Below are positions 42,701-51,077 of a DNA stretch of 64,000 bases, in pieces. The DNA lies in assembly GCF_000576595.1 (NCBI RefSeq), contig NZ_AWSA01000007.1, positions 62,001 to 126,000 on the forward strand. Direction: 5' to 3'. Origin of the DNA: Intrasporangium oryzae NRRL B-24470 (lineage in GTDB: Bacteria > Actinomycetota > Actinomycetes > Actinomycetales > Dermatophilaceae). The notes below the pieces were generated by a model. The model searched no databases and was not told the origin of the DNA. It saw only the letters and a list, made by a program, of their open reading frames with translations. The translations under genes were made by a program, and so were the position numbers. Each line of letters starts with the position of its first letter. The first letter of the stretch is position 1.

Positions 42701-42717
42701 TGGGCAGGACGTGCCAA
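42701..42717. promoter_or_regulatory. Candidate island operator, copy D
   Basis: TGGGCAGGACGTGCCAA, 70 bases before carbamate kinase. GGCA-N5-TGCC core intact, AA on the right arm only. Confidence 0.5.
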
Positions 42718-42787
42718 CGCGCCCACCCCGCTCCCCTGCCTAGGCTCGCGCCAACAGACGTGCGACACCGACCCTGAGGAGCTGGCC

Positions 42788-43738
42788 ATGAGAGTGCTCG
42801 TCGCGCTCGGCGGCAACGCCATGACCGGCCCCGACGGGAGCGCCACCCCCCACGAGCAGCGCGCCGCGATCGCGCGCGCCATGGAGCACGTGGCCGATCT
42901 CGTCGCTGCCGGGCACGACGTCGTGCTGACCCACGGCAACGGGCCCCAGGTCGGCAACCTCCTCGTCAAGAACGAGCTCGCCGCCCAGGTTGTCCCACCC
43001 GTCCCGCTCGACTGGTGCGGCGCGCAGACGCAGGGAACGATCGGCTTCACGATGCTCGACACGCTCGAGGCGTCGCTCGCCGCCCGCGGGCTCGACCGGC
43101 GCGTCGCCGCCCTCATCACGCGGACCCTCGTCGACGCCGACGACCCCGGTTTCACCCACCCGACCAAGCCGATCGGTCGCTACCTGCCGCAGGAGCAGGC
43201 GCAGACCCTGATCGACCACGGCGAGCGCTGGGAGGACCGCGGCGAGAAGGGCTGGCGGCGCGTCGTCGCCTCGCCCGAGCCCGTCGAGGTCCTCGAGACG
43301 CCGACGCTGCTGACCCTGCTCGACGCCGGTTACATCGTCGTCGCCGCTGGGGGCGGTGGCATCCCCGTCGTCCGCTCCGCCCACGGTGTGCACGGCGTCG
43401 AGGCGGTCATCGACAAGGACCTCACCGCCGCCCTGCTCGCCCGCGCCGTCGACGCCGACGCCCTCGTGATCGCCACGGACGTCGAGCACGCCATCCTCGG
43501 CTGGGGCACGCCCGACGCGAGACCGCTCGGCCGCGTGTCGCTCCATGAGATGGAGACGTATGCCGCTGACGGCCACTTCGCGTCGGGCTCCATGGGACCC
43601 AAGGTCGAGGCGGCCCTCCGGTTCGTCCGGTCCGGCGGCACCCGCGCGATCATCACCGCCCTCGACCGGATCACCGAGGCGGTCGACGCCGTCGGCGACA
43701 TCGGGACCGTGATCGAGCATCCGGTCACCGACCGCTGA
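42788..43738 (+). CDS. arcC/allK-like: Carbamate kinase
   Basis: 316 residues, full length. [21 protein letters not shown] (about 48-56), [11 protein letters not shown] (about 183) and [11 protein letters not shown] (about 206) are the family signatures. It makes ATP from carbamoyl phosphate and ADP, releasing carbamate. With no arginine deiminase or ornithine transcarbamylase in the window, the carbamoyl phosphate most likely comes from the AllFGH-like transcarbamylase, as AllK does in E. coli allantoin fermentation. It is followed by the ring-opening amidohydrolase after a 16-bp repeat array. Confidence 0.95.
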   Translation: MRVLVALGGNAMTGPDGSATPHEQRAAIARAMEHVADLVAAGHDVVLTHGNGPQVGNLLVKNELAAQVVPPVPLDWCGAQTQGTIGFTMLDTLEASLAARGLDRRVAALITRTLVDADDPGFTHPTKPIGRYLPQEQAQTLIDHGERWEDRGEKGWRRVVASPEPVEVLETPTLLTLLDAGYIVVAAGGGGIPVVRSAHGVHGVEAVIDKDLTAALLARAVDADALVIATDVEHAILGWGTPDARPLGRVSLHEMETYAADGHFASGSMGPKVEAALRFVRSGGTRAIITALDRITEAVDAVGDIGTVIEHPVTDR

Positions 43739-43758
43739 TCCCGTCGACCAGGTGTCAG

Positions 43759-43838
43759 CCCGAAGCCCAGACAGCTCGAACCCCAGACAGCCCGAACCCC
43801 AGACAGCCCGAACCCCAGACAGCCCGAACCCCAGACAG
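43759..43838 (+). repeat. Five 16-bp tandem repeats between carbamate kinase and ring-opening amidohydrolase
   Basis: Five units of cccgaaccccagacag (first two with single changes) fill most of the 122-base spacer. They end 22 bases before the amidohydrolase start, adjacent to its ribosome-binding region (GAGAAAGG). Confidence 0.85.
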
Positions 43839-43860
43839 CCCGAACGAGAAAGGTCATCCC

Positions 43861-44997
43861 GTGCCCGAAGCCATTGAGGTGCGCAAGGTTCCGATCCACA
43901 GCGTCGCCGACGCGTCCGAGCTGGCGAAGCTCATCGACGACGGCGTCATGGAGGCCAGCCGGGTCATCGCCATCATCGGCAAGACCGAGGGCAACGGCGG
44001 CGTCAACGACTACACGCGGATCATCGCCGACCGGGCGTTCCGCGAGGTCCTCGTCGCCAAGGGGGCGCCGGCGGAGCAGGTCCGCCAGGTCCCGATCGTG
44101 TGGTCCGGTGGGACCGACGGGGTCATCAGCCCGCACGCGACCATCTTCGCGACCGTCCCGCCCGAGAAGGTCGAGCCGTCCGACGACCTGAGGCTCACCG
44201 TCGGCTTCGCGATGAGCGAGCCGATCAAGCCCGAGGAGATCGGCTACGTCGCGATGGTCCGCAAGGTCGCCGACGCGGTCAAGGTCGCGATGGAGCGGGC
44301 CGGCATCACCGACCCGTCCGACGTGCACTACGTCCAGACGAAGACGCCGCTGCTGACGATCCACACGATCCGCGACGCGAAGTCCCGTGGCCACGAGGTC
44401 TGGACCGAGCACACCCACGAGTCGATGGACCTCTCCAACGGCACGACCGGCCTCGGTATCGCCGTGGCCCTCGGTGAGATCGAGATGCCGACCGACGCCG
44501 ACATCATGCACAACCGCTCGCTCTACTCGTCGGTCGCCTCGTGCAGCTCGGGCGTCGAGCTCGACCAGGCCCAGGTCGTCGTCGTCGGCAACGCTCGTGG
44601 CGTGGGCGGCCGCTACCGGATCGGCCACTCGGTCATGCGCGATGCGCTCGACGCCGACGGGATCTGGGAGGCGATCAAGGACGCCGGCCTCGACCTGCCC
44701 GAGCGCGCCCACCCGAGCGACATCGACGGCCGGCTCGTCAACGTCTTCCTCAAGTGCGAGGTGAGCCAGGACGGGCAGGTCCACGGCCGTCGCAACGCGA
44801 TGCTCGACGACTCCGACGTGCACTGGCATCGCCAGATCAAGTCCTGCGTCGGCGGGGTGACCGCCTCGGTCACGGGCGACCCGGCCGTGTTCGTGTCGGT
44901 GTCGGCCGCTCACCAGGGACCCGACGGGGGTGGGCCCGTCGCCGCGATCGTCGACCTCGGCGAGGGCGAGCCGACCGGTTACCGCTGGCAGCGCTGA
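43861..44997 (+). CDS. Ring-opening amidohydrolase (barbiturase / cyanuric acid amidohydrolase family)
   Basis: 378 residues, full length for the AtzD/TrzD/barbiturase family. The three-fold repeat architecture is visible through motifs such as [11 protein letters not shown] (about 81), [10 protein letters not shown] (about 226) and [12 protein letters not shown] (about 325). The family opens cyanuric acid to carboxybiuret or barbiturate to ureidomalonate. Context (uracil-type permease, molybdenum hydroxylase, transcarbamylase) favours barbiturase; key specificity residues cannot be judged by eye. GTG start at 43861 has GAGAAAGG upstream. Confidence 0.88.
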   Translation: MPEAIEVRKVPIHSVADASELAKLIDDGVMEASRVIAIIGKTEGNGGVNDYTRIIADRAFREVLVAKGAPAEQVRQVPIVWSGGTDGVISPHATIFATVPPEKVEPSDDLRLTVGFAMSEPIKPEEIGYVAMVRKVADAVKVAMERAGITDPSDVHYVQTKTPLLTIHTIRDAKSRGHEVWTEHTHESMDLSNGTTGLGIAVALGEIEMPTDADIMHNRSLYSSVASCSSGVELDQAQVVVVGNARGVGGRYRIGHSVMRDALDADGIWEAIKDAGLDLPERAHPSDIDGRLVNVFLKCEVSQDGQVHGRRNAMLDDSDVHWHRQIKSCVGGVTASVTGDPAVFVSVSAAHQGPDGGGPVAAIVDLGEGEPTGYRWQR

Positions 44998-45027
44998 CGG
45001 CCGCTGCCGTCGCACGGCGCCCACGTT

Positions 45028-45064
45028 CGAGAGGCCACGTCCCGATGTCGGGCGTGGCCTCTCG
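45028..45064. terminator. Bidirectional hairpin between convergent genes
   Basis: Arms CGAGAGGCCACG (45028-45039) and complement (45053-45064), with extra CCGA/TCGG pairing in the loop. Lies between the amidohydrolase (+) and OsmC (-) stops. Confidence 0.75.
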
Positions 45065-45078
45065 ACGTCCGGAAGGGC

Positions 45079-45498
45079 TCAGGCCACGAGCTCGATCGTC
45101 ACGTCGGGCTCGTGGGTCAGCGTGCTGTGCACGGTGCAGTGGTTGATCATCGCGAGCAGGGCCGGGTGCCGGTCCTCGGGAACGCCGGCCGGAAGGTGGA
45201 CCTTCACCTCCAACGCAGAGACCCGCGAGGGGGCGGTGGCCATCTCGTACGTCGTCTCGACCCGGAGTCCCTCCACGGGCAGGTGGTGCCGCGAGAGGTA
45301 GCGGCGGGCGTAGAACGCGCTGCACGAGGCGAGGCTTGCCACGAAGAGCTCGGTGGGCGTGGGGGCGGAGTCCTCACCGCCCATCGCCTCGGGCTGGTCG
45401 ACCCGGATCCGGTGCCCCCGGACCTCGATCTCGAACGCGTCCCCTCCTTCGTGCCGCACCGACACGGTGGGACGGGTGACGACGGCTGTCTCGCTCAT
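45079..45498 (-). CDS. OsmC-family protein
   Basis: 139 residues, OsmC/Ohr fold. APTPTELFVASLASCSAFYARRYL carries the first conserved Cys (about 58), and INHCTVHSTL the second (about 119). Such proteins reduce organic hydroperoxides or act on persulfides. A near-perfect CstR/CsoR-type operator sits 40 bases upstream, which points to a role in reactive sulphur handling. Confidence 0.85.
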   Translation of the reverse strand: MSETAVVTRPTVSVRHEGGDAFEIEVRGHRIRVDQPEAMGGEDSAPTPTELFVASLASCSAFYARRYLSRHHLPVEGLRVETTYEMATAPSRVSALEVKVHLPAGVPEDRHPALLAMINHCTVHSTLTHEPDVTIELVA

Positions 45499-45537
45499 GA
45501 CCTTCTCCTTGCGCGGCTTCTCGCTGCCTCCACGCTA

Positions 45538-45553
45538 ATACCCCGTGGGGCAT
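45538..45553. promoter_or_regulatory. CstR/CsoR-like operator before OsmC gene
   Basis: ATACCCCGTGGGGCAT, the same pattern as the perfect site at 23223-23238 with one mismatch in the right arm. Confidence 0.65.
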
Positions 45554-45605
45554 ATCGAGGCACCGCCCCTCAGCGTCGTTCGTCACACCGGCTCAGGGCG
45601 ACACG

Positions 45606-45659
45606 CCGAGCAGCCGCCAAAGGCTGCGGCTGTACCAGGCCGTGTTGGCGGCTGCTCGG
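45606..45659 (-). terminator. Hairpin downstream of purH
   Basis: Perfect 15-base arms (45606-45620 and 45645-45659) with a smaller hairpin inside the loop, 22 bases past the purH stop. Likely the purNH terminator. Confidence 0.7.
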
Positions 45660-45681
45660 TGTGTTGCGGGAAGGCGGCGCG

Positions 45682-47292
45682 TCAGTGGGCGAAGTGGCGC
45701 GTCCCCGTGAAGTACAGCGTCACGCCGGCCGCCCGGGCCGCCTCGATGACCTCGTCGTCGCGGATCGAACCGCCCGGCGCCACGACCGCCCGCACGCCGG
45801 CGTCGAGGAGGATCTGCAGCCCGTCTGCGAAAGGGAAGAACGCGTCGGACGCGGCGACCGAGCCGCGCGCGCGGGCCTCCCCCGCTCGCCGCACCGCGAG
45901 GAAGCAGGAATCGACACGGTTGACCTGCCCCATTCCGACGCCGACGGCCGCGCCGTCCTTGGCGAGCAGGATCGCGTTGGACTTGACGGCGCGGATCGCG
46001 CGCCAGGCGAACTGCAGGTCGGCGATCGTCGCGGCGTCGGCGGCGTCACCGGCGACCAGGCGCCAGCTGGAGGCGTCGTCGCCACCCGTCACGACGCCGT
46101 CCTCACCGCGCACGACGGCGTCGACCTTGTCGACGGTCTGCACGAGTAGACCGCCGCTCACGGCGCGGGTCTCGATCGGGTCGGCCGCCTCGGCCATGCC
46201 GGCGGGCAGGCGTAGCACGCGGAGGTTCTTCTTCGCCGTGAGGATCTCGAGGGCCTCGGGCTCGTAGTCGGGGGCGATGATGACCTCGGTGAAGACCGGC
46301 TTGGCGGCCGCGGCCATCGCCGCCGTCACGGTGCGGTTCGCCGCGATGATGCCGCCGTATGCGCTCACCGGGTCGGTCGCGTGCGCCCGCTCGTAGGCCT
46401 GCTCGATCGTCTCGCCGACGGCGATGCCGCACGGGTTGGCGTGCTTGATGATGGCGACGGTCGGCTGGTCGCCGTGGTCGTGCGCGGCGCGGACCGCCGC
46501 GTCGGTGTCGACGTAGTTGTTGTACGACATCTCCTTGCCGTGCAGCTGCTCAGCCGAGGCCACGCCGGGACGCCAGTGGCGGTAGAGGGCAGCCTGCTGG
46601 TGGGGGTTCTCGCCGTAGCGCAGGACGGCGGCCCGGTCGAACGTCGCACCGGTCCAGGCCGGGAACCCGGTGCCGTCGGTCGTGTCGGCGACGACGTTGC
46701 CCATCCAGTTGGCGACGGCGTTGTCGTAGCTCGCCGTGTGCACGAAGGCCTCGGCCGCGAGTCGCTTGCGCTGTGCCAGCGTGAAGCCGCCCTCGCCGAG
46801 GGCCTCCACGACCTGGCCGTATGCCGCTGGGCTCGTCACGATGGCGACGCTCGGGTGGTTCTTGGCCGCGGCGCGGACCATCGACGGGCCGCCGATGTCG
46901 ATCTGCTCGACGCACTCGTCCTCGCTCGCGCCGGAGGCGACGGTCTCGCGGAACGGGTAGAGGTTGACGACGACGAGGTCGAAGGCCTCGACGCCGAGGT
47001 CTGCGAGCTGCTTCAGGTGGTCGGGGTTACGGGTGTCGGCGAGGATGCCCGCGTGCACCCTCGGGTGCAGGGTCTTGACGCGGCCGTCCAGGCACTCGGG
47101 GAAGCCGGTGAGCTCCTCGACCTGGGTCACGGGGATGCCCGCTGCGGCGATGGTCTTCGCCGTCGAGCCCGTCGACACGATGGCGACGCCGGCGGAGTCG
47201 AGGGCCCGTGCCAGCTCGTCGAGGCCGGACTTGTCGTAGACGGAGACGAGGGCCCGCTTGATCGGGCGGCGGCCATCGGTGGCGGCGGTCAT
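45682..47292 (-). CDS. purH: Bifunctional AICAR formyltransferase / IMP cyclohydrolase
   Basis: 536 residues, full length. The N-terminal MGS-like cyclohydrolase domain has [12 protein letters not shown] and STGSTAKTI. The C-terminal AICAR transformylase contains [20 protein letters not shown] and [20 protein letters not shown]. Catalyses the last two steps of de novo IMP synthesis. ATG at 47292 has GGAG upstream. The leader carries a ZTP riboswitch, so expression rises when its substrate ZMP/ZTP accumulates. Downstream of purN on the same strand. Confidence 0.97.
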   Translation of the reverse strand: MTAATDGRRPIKRALVSVYDKSGLDELARALDSAGVAIVSTGSTAKTIAAAGIPVTQVEELTGFPECLDGRVKTLHPRVHAGILADTRNPDHLKQLADLGVEAFDLVVVNLYPFRETVASGASEDECVEQIDIGGPSMVRAAAKNHPSVAIVTSPAAYGQVVEALGEGGFTLAQRKRLAAEAFVHTASYDNAVANWMGNVVADTTDGTGFPAWTGATFDRAAVLRYGENPHQQAALYRHWRPGVASAEQLHGKEMSYNNYVDTDAAVRAAHDHGDQPTVAIIKHANPCGIAVGETIEQAYERAHATDPVSAYGGIIAANRTVTAAMAAAAKPVFTEVIIAPDYEPEALEILTAKKNLRVLRLPAGMAEAADPIETRAVSGGLLVQTVDKVDAVVRGEDGVVTGGDDASSWRLVAGDAADAATIADLQFAWRAIRAVKSNAILLAKDGAAVGVGMGQVNRVDSCFLAVRRAGEARARGSVAASDAFFPFADGLQILLDAGVRAVVAPGGSIRDDEVIEAARAAGVTLYFTGTRHFAH

Positions 47293-47370
47293 GGGTGCAC
47301 TCCTGGGTCGGTGACGTCGGTCGCGGCCTGCCCCGGGTCCGGTCGAACCCGACGGCAACCGTTCTCGCGA

Positions 47371-47445
47371 GGCACCCAGGCGGTCGATGCTCCCGACGTC
47401 ACTCCCCGGTGGTGTCCCACCCGCGCCAGTCGTGTGCGACCAGCG
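47371..47445 (-). ncRNA. ZTP (pfl) riboswitch upstream of purH
   Basis: Read on the minus strand, the leader contains CGACTGGCG, then a short stem closing on GGTGGGACACCACC, then CCGGGGAG, and after a variable arm the pseudoknot-forming CCGCCTGGGTGCC. These are the conserved blocks of the pfl/ZTP aptamer. It lies about 80 bases before the purH start, the classic location. Expression-platform structure was not resolved by eye. Confidence 0.87.
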
Positions 47446-47451
47446 TAGCGG

Positions 47452-48108
47452 TCAGGCTCGCCCGATCCGAACTCGTCGCCCCTCGACGACGAACCCCTCG
47501 CTCGCCAGACGACGGACGACGTCGACGAGCATGGCCCGCTCCTCGACCTTGATCCGCTCGTGGAGCGTCTCCTCGGTGTCGTCGTCGGCGACGGCGACGG
47601 TGCGCTGCTCGATGATCGGCCCGGTGTCGACCCCGCCGTCGACGACGTGGCAGGTGGTGCCCGTGACCGTGACGCCGTAGGCGAGGGCATCGCGCACCCC
47701 GTGGGCGCCGGGGAAGCTCGGCAGGAGCGCGGGATGGGTGTTGATGACCGTCTGCTCGCCGAGGACGGCCGCGCCGAGGATCCGCATGAACCCGGCGGAG
47801 ACGACGAACCGCGGCGCGAATGCACGCAGCCGCTCAGCCAGGCCGGCGTCCCAGGCGGCCCGGTCGGCGAAGTCGGCCGGGCGGCACACGAAGGTCTCGA
47901 TCCCCGCGCGCCGGGCCCGGTCGAGCCCCGTGCACGGGCGGTCGGCACCCACCGCCGCGATGCGCACGCCGTACGCGGGGTCGGCGGTCGCGTCGATGAG
48001 CGCCTGGAGAAGGGTCCCCGAACCGGAGACGAGGACGACGACGTCGACCGGTGCTGACGGGGTGGCGGACGGGGTGGCGGACGGGGTGGCAGACGGGTCG
48101 CTCGTCAC
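47452..48108 (-). CDS. purN: Phosphoribosylglycinamide formyltransferase
   Basis: 218 residues. The formyltransferase core is clear: VLVSGSGTLLQALID (about 25-39), INTHPALLPSFPGAHG (catalytic Asn/His about 120-135) and GVDTGPII. It formylates GAR in purine synthesis. The N-terminal 20 residues contain three SATP repeats from 12-bp tandem DNA units (about 48058-48093), so a later start or an extended tail is possible. Followed by the purH riboswitch leader. Confidence 0.95.
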   Translation of the reverse strand: MTSDPSATPSATPSATPSAPVDVVVLVSGSGTLLQALIDATADPAYGVRIAAVGADRPCTGLDRARRAGIETFVCRPADFADRAAWDAGLAERLRAFAPRFVVSAGFMRILGAAVLGEQTVINTHPALLPSFPGAHGVRDALAYGVTVTGTTCHVVDGGVDTGPIIEQRTVAVADDDTEETLHERIKVEERAMLVDVVRRLASEGFVVEGRRVRIGRA

Positions 48109-48173
48109 GGCACGGAGTGTATCCGCCGCCCAGGTGCATCCCTCGGCCCGGCTTCATGGGTGAGGATGGGGCG

Positions 48174-48572
48174 GTGACCGACCCACGGCTCGACCGAGAC
48201 ATGGCCCTCGCGCGGGAGCGGGCCAGGCGGAGCCTCCCCGGCCAGCTGCTCGTCCTCCTCGGCCTGATCGCGATGTACCTCCCCCTGCCCAAGCGGTTCG
48301 TCGCCGTCCTGCCGCTCGTCATCGCGGTCGTCCTCACCGTGAGACTGCTCCGGTTCCTCGCCGGGCGCGACCTGCGCGAGAGGATCTGGCCCCTTCTCAC
48401 GCTCGTCATCGCCGGGTTGCTCCTGCTCAACCTCGCCCTGCAGGCCGTCTTCTACCCGCGCGTCAGCGCCTACGAGCGCTGCCTCGCCGGCGCGCAGACG
48501 AGCCTCGCGCGCGCCGACTGCGAGAAGATCCGCGACGCCGGGCCGTTCGGGAGCGACTACCTGCCCCAGTGA
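48174..48572 (+). CDS. Small two-span membrane protein (hypothetical)
   Basis: 132 residues from a GTG with GAGGATGGGG upstream. Two or three hydrophobic segments lie between about 20 and 90, followed by a soluble C-terminus with two Cys (CLAG and DCEK). It sits between perM and purN on the opposite strand; mycobacteria also carry a membrane-protein gene in this neighbourhood. Function unknown. Confidence 0.7.
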   Translation: MTDPRLDRDMALARERARRSLPGQLLVLLGLIAMYLPLPKRFVAVLPLVIAVVLTVRLLRFLAGRDLRERIWPLLTLVIAGLLLLNLALQAVFYPRVSAYERCLAGAQTSLARADCEKIRDAGPFGSDYLPQ

Positions 48573-48684
48573 GGCACGCGCAGGCCTGCCGCCGTCGTCA
48601 GTCACCGAGCTGGACCGGTGCGTCCTCAGCAGCGTCGACACCCGGACCGGCCGTGGCCGCCCGTGCGCCGGAGGGCGTCGGATC

Positions 48685-50052
48685 CTACGGCTCGTCCGAT
48701 GTGCTCGAGCCCCCGCCGTCCGCCGGCCGCTCGACGGTCATCCGGGCCACGCCCCGCTCCGCCCAGAGCCGCGCACCGAGCCAGAGGAGCGCCCCCAGCA
48801 CGAGCTCCGCGGTGAGCGAGCCGGCGAACGCGGGGACCGCCACGCCGACGGCCGACAGGCGCTCGACGCCGATCGAGCCGTTGCCGAGCCACGTGGCCGC
48901 GATGACGACGGCGGCCGAGAGGGCCACGGCGGTGACCATGGCCGTGGCCCGGGCCCGGGTGTTGCCGAAGAACTCGAGCTCGGCGTCGACCCAGCGGGCC
49001 ACGACGAGCCCGACGACGACGGGAAAAGCGACGACGGCGAACATCGCCGCCGGGTAGTCCGCCTCGTCGGGCAGGGCCGCGAGGACCGGGACGAGCGGCA
49101 TGAGGCCGGGGTGGGCCGCGGCCGGCGAGACGAGCCCGCCGACGGCGAGCTGGAAACCCGGCCCCGCGAGGAACGACAGGCCCCACGCAGCCGCGTTGCC
49201 GAGGAGGATGAGCTGGGCGCCGACGATGACGACACCTGCGACGAGGTTGGCGCCGTACTCGCCCTGGACCGCGACGATGTCGCGCAGGGACCCGAGGACC
49301 CGCATCGCGACGATGGCGAGCCCGACGAGCCCCAGCGCGCCCGCACCGCGCCAGCCGACTCGCCACACCGACGGCAGCCAGGTCGGCCCCCGGCGGAACC
49401 AGGTGCGGACGAAAGCCGGGGAGTCCTCGTCGTCGGGCCGGACGAGGACGAACCCGAGCGCGCAGAGCGGGACGAGGCCGGCACCGAGCACCGCCGCGAC
49501 GCCCGGCCCGACCGGACCGCCGAGGGTGAGCAGCGCGAGCAGGGCGGCCACGGACACGTAGCCGACGACGAAGCCCGGCGCCACGGCCCAGCGAACGGCC
49601 CGGCTCCAGGCAGCCGTGGACAGCCGCCCGCGCTCGACGGCGACGAGCCGCCGCACCCAGCGCACGCCGATGAGGACGAAGAGGAGCAGGAGCAGGATCG
49701 GCGTCACGGAGACGGTCACGCCACTGCCGCCGATCGACTGGCCGTGACCGAGGAACCAGATCGCCGTGCCGACCTGGACCGCCGAGAACCAGCCCAACGA
49801 GCTCTCGGGCGCCCCCACCCAGCCGATGAGCGCGGGGAGCAGGGTGACGGACCACGTGCCGACCGCGGCGAGGGCACCCGCGCGCAGTGCGGCATACAGC
49901 ACCCCACCCAGCGTGGACGTGTGCGTCGTGTGGGTCGGGGTGGTGCTCGTGGCGGTGGGCAGGGGACTGGCTCCTGGCTCGGTCCGCGGTCTGGCCACGG
50001 ACGGTCTCGGCTGGGCACGGCTGGGCACGGACGGGTCCGCGCTGGCCTCCAT
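48685..50052 (-). CDS. perM-like: PerM-like multi-span membrane protein (DUF6350)
   Basis: 455 residues with about 10 hydrophobic spans. The Ser/Thr/Pro-rich N-terminus (1-45) precedes the first. The family is DUF6350, and its position between sucCD and purN-purH matches Rv0955 (PerM) of M. tuberculosis, a protein tied to cell division during persistence. The start at 50052 keeps the disordered N-terminus; longer readings run into the deacetylase region and are rejected. Confidence 0.75.
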   Translation of the reverse strand: MEASADPSVPSRAQPRPSVARPRTEPGASPLPTATSTTPTHTTHTSTLGGVLYAALRAGALAAVGTWSVTLLPALIGWVGAPESSLGWFSAVQVGTAIWFLGHGQSIGGSGVTVSVTPILLLLLFVLIGVRWVRRLVAVERGRLSTAAWSRAVRWAVAPGFVVGYVSVAALLALLTLGGPVGPGVAAVLGAGLVPLCALGFVLVRPDDEDSPAFVRTWFRRGPTWLPSVWRVGWRGAGALGLVGLAIVAMRVLGSLRDIVAVQGEYGANLVAGVVIVGAQLILLGNAAAWGLSFLAGPGFQLAVGGLVSPAAAHPGLMPLVPVLAALPDEADYPAAMFAVVAFPVVVGLVVARWVDAELEFFGNTRARATAMVTAVALSAAVVIAATWLGNGSIGVERLSAVGVAVPAFAGSLTAELVLGALLWLGARLWAERGVARMTVERPADGGGSSTSDEP

Positions 50053-50190
50053 GGTCACAAGTCGCGGGCCCGCGTGCGAGCGCCCACGCCGAGGAGGGCC
50101 CGATGCGCAGTTGTGACCAACGGGATAGTCGCTTCCTCCGTCCCTGCGGGTGAGGCGACGGACACTGGAGATGAAGGGGGATGAAGTTCC

Positions 50191-50901
50191 ATGAAGACCA
50201 GAGTCACCACCATCATGGCGAGCCTGTTCACCGTGCTCGCCCTGGCCGCCGTCCTGGCCGGGCCGGCCGCGCCGGCACCGAGCCGCACCGCCTCCCGCGC
50301 CGGGGCGACCACCTCGCAGACCACCGACGTCGCGACGGCTCCCGTCGCCTACGCCGGCACGGTCTATCTGACCTTCGACGACGGGCCGCACCCGACCTGG
50401 ACGCCGCGGGTGCTGTCGATCCTGCGGAAGTACGGCGTCCACGCCGTCTTCTTCGAGCTCGGACAGAACATCTCGTACTACCCGTCGATCACCCGCTCGC
50501 TGCGCTACTACGGCAACCTCATCGGCAACCACACCTGGAGCCACCCGAACCTGACCTACCTCTCGACGAGCTCGGTCATCTGGCAGCTCAACAAGATGGA
50601 GTGGACGCTCGGGTACCGGCCGCGGTGCGTCCGGCCGCCCTACGGCGCGACGAACTCCCGGATCGCGACGATCATCGCCAACCGAGGGCAGCGGCAGATC
50701 CTCTGGACCGTCGACCCGCGTGACTGGTCGCGTCCCGGCACGTGGACCATCGTCAACCGGGTCCTCGCGAACGTCCGGTCGGGCTCGCGGATCCTGCTCC
50801 ACGACGGCGGCGGCGACCGGTCGCAGACCGTCGCAGCGCTCGACCTGCTCATCCCGCGGCTCCGTGCCCGGGGCTTCGTCCTCGGGCTGATGGCCTGTTG
50901 A
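50191..50901 (+). CDS. Secreted polysaccharide deacetylase (NodB domain)
   Basis: 236 residues. A signal peptide (about 1-28) is followed by a complete NodB domain: TFDDGP (about 61), HTWSHPN (about 110), RPPYGA (about 148), DPRDW and LLHDGG. These are the catalytic Asp, metal His residues and remaining motifs of carbohydrate esterase family 4, which remove N-acetyl groups from peptidoglycan or chitin-like polymers. It lies between perM and sucD on the opposite strand. Confidence 0.9.
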   Translation: MKTRVTTIMASLFTVLALAAVLAGPAAPAPSRTASRAGATTSQTTDVATAPVAYAGTVYLTFDDGPHPTWTPRVLSILRKYGVHAVFFELGQNISYYPSITRSLRYYGNLIGNHTWSHPNLTYLSTSSVIWQLNKMEWTLGYRPRCVRPPYGATNSRIATIIANRGQRQILWTVDPRDWSRPGTWTIVNRVLANVRSGSRILLHDGGGDRSQTVAALDLLIPRLRARGFVLGLMAC

Positions 50902-50910
50902 CACCAACAC

Positions 50911-50978
50911 GTCCGTATGCCGCCCGGCCGGGTGCCCAGCCCGCCCCGGGCACCCGGCCAGGTGGGCGGCATACGGAC
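50911..50978. terminator. Two-tier hairpin with inverted GTATGCCG pair between deacetylase and sucD
   Basis: Outer arms GTCCGTATGCCGCC (50911-50924) and complement (50965-50978), inner arms of 12 bases (50926-50937 and 50948-50959). It starts 9 bases past the deacetylase stop. Confidence 0.75.
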
Positions 50979-51004
50979 CGCACTCCCGAGTCCACCGACG
51001 TGCG

Positions 51005-51040
51005 CGAGCGGGCGGCCACCACAGGGTGACCGCCCGCTCG
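51005..51040 (-). terminator. Hairpin after sucD
   Basis: Arms CGAGCGGGCGG (51005-51015) and complement (51030-51040), 37 bases past the sucD stop on the minus strand. Confidence 0.65.
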
Positions 51041-51077
51041 TGCACGTCGGACCGGTGGCGCCCCGACCTGGCTGTAC

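Larger units (their letters stand above)
42434..42787. promoter_or_regulatory. Intergenic region with C-rich tract, 68-bp palindrome, GTATGCCG motif and operator copy D
   Basis: 354 bases without a gene. From 42445 to 42530 the plus strand is a low-complexity pyrimidine tract of ccttgccctg-like units. The perfect palindrome follows (42531-42598), then a minus-strand GTATGCCGCTGGGC copy (about 42662-42675), and the GGCA-N5-TGCC dyad before carbamate kinase. Confidence 0.6.

Noticed and set aside
4687-44997. Allantoin/purine catabolic cluster
   Set aside because: AllFGH homologues, PucR and carbamate kinase fit, but there is no allantoinase, urate oxidase or ureidoglycolate enzyme. The permease has UraA/RutG rather than purine-type motifs, and a barbiturase-family gene is present. 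Kept only as the main alternative.
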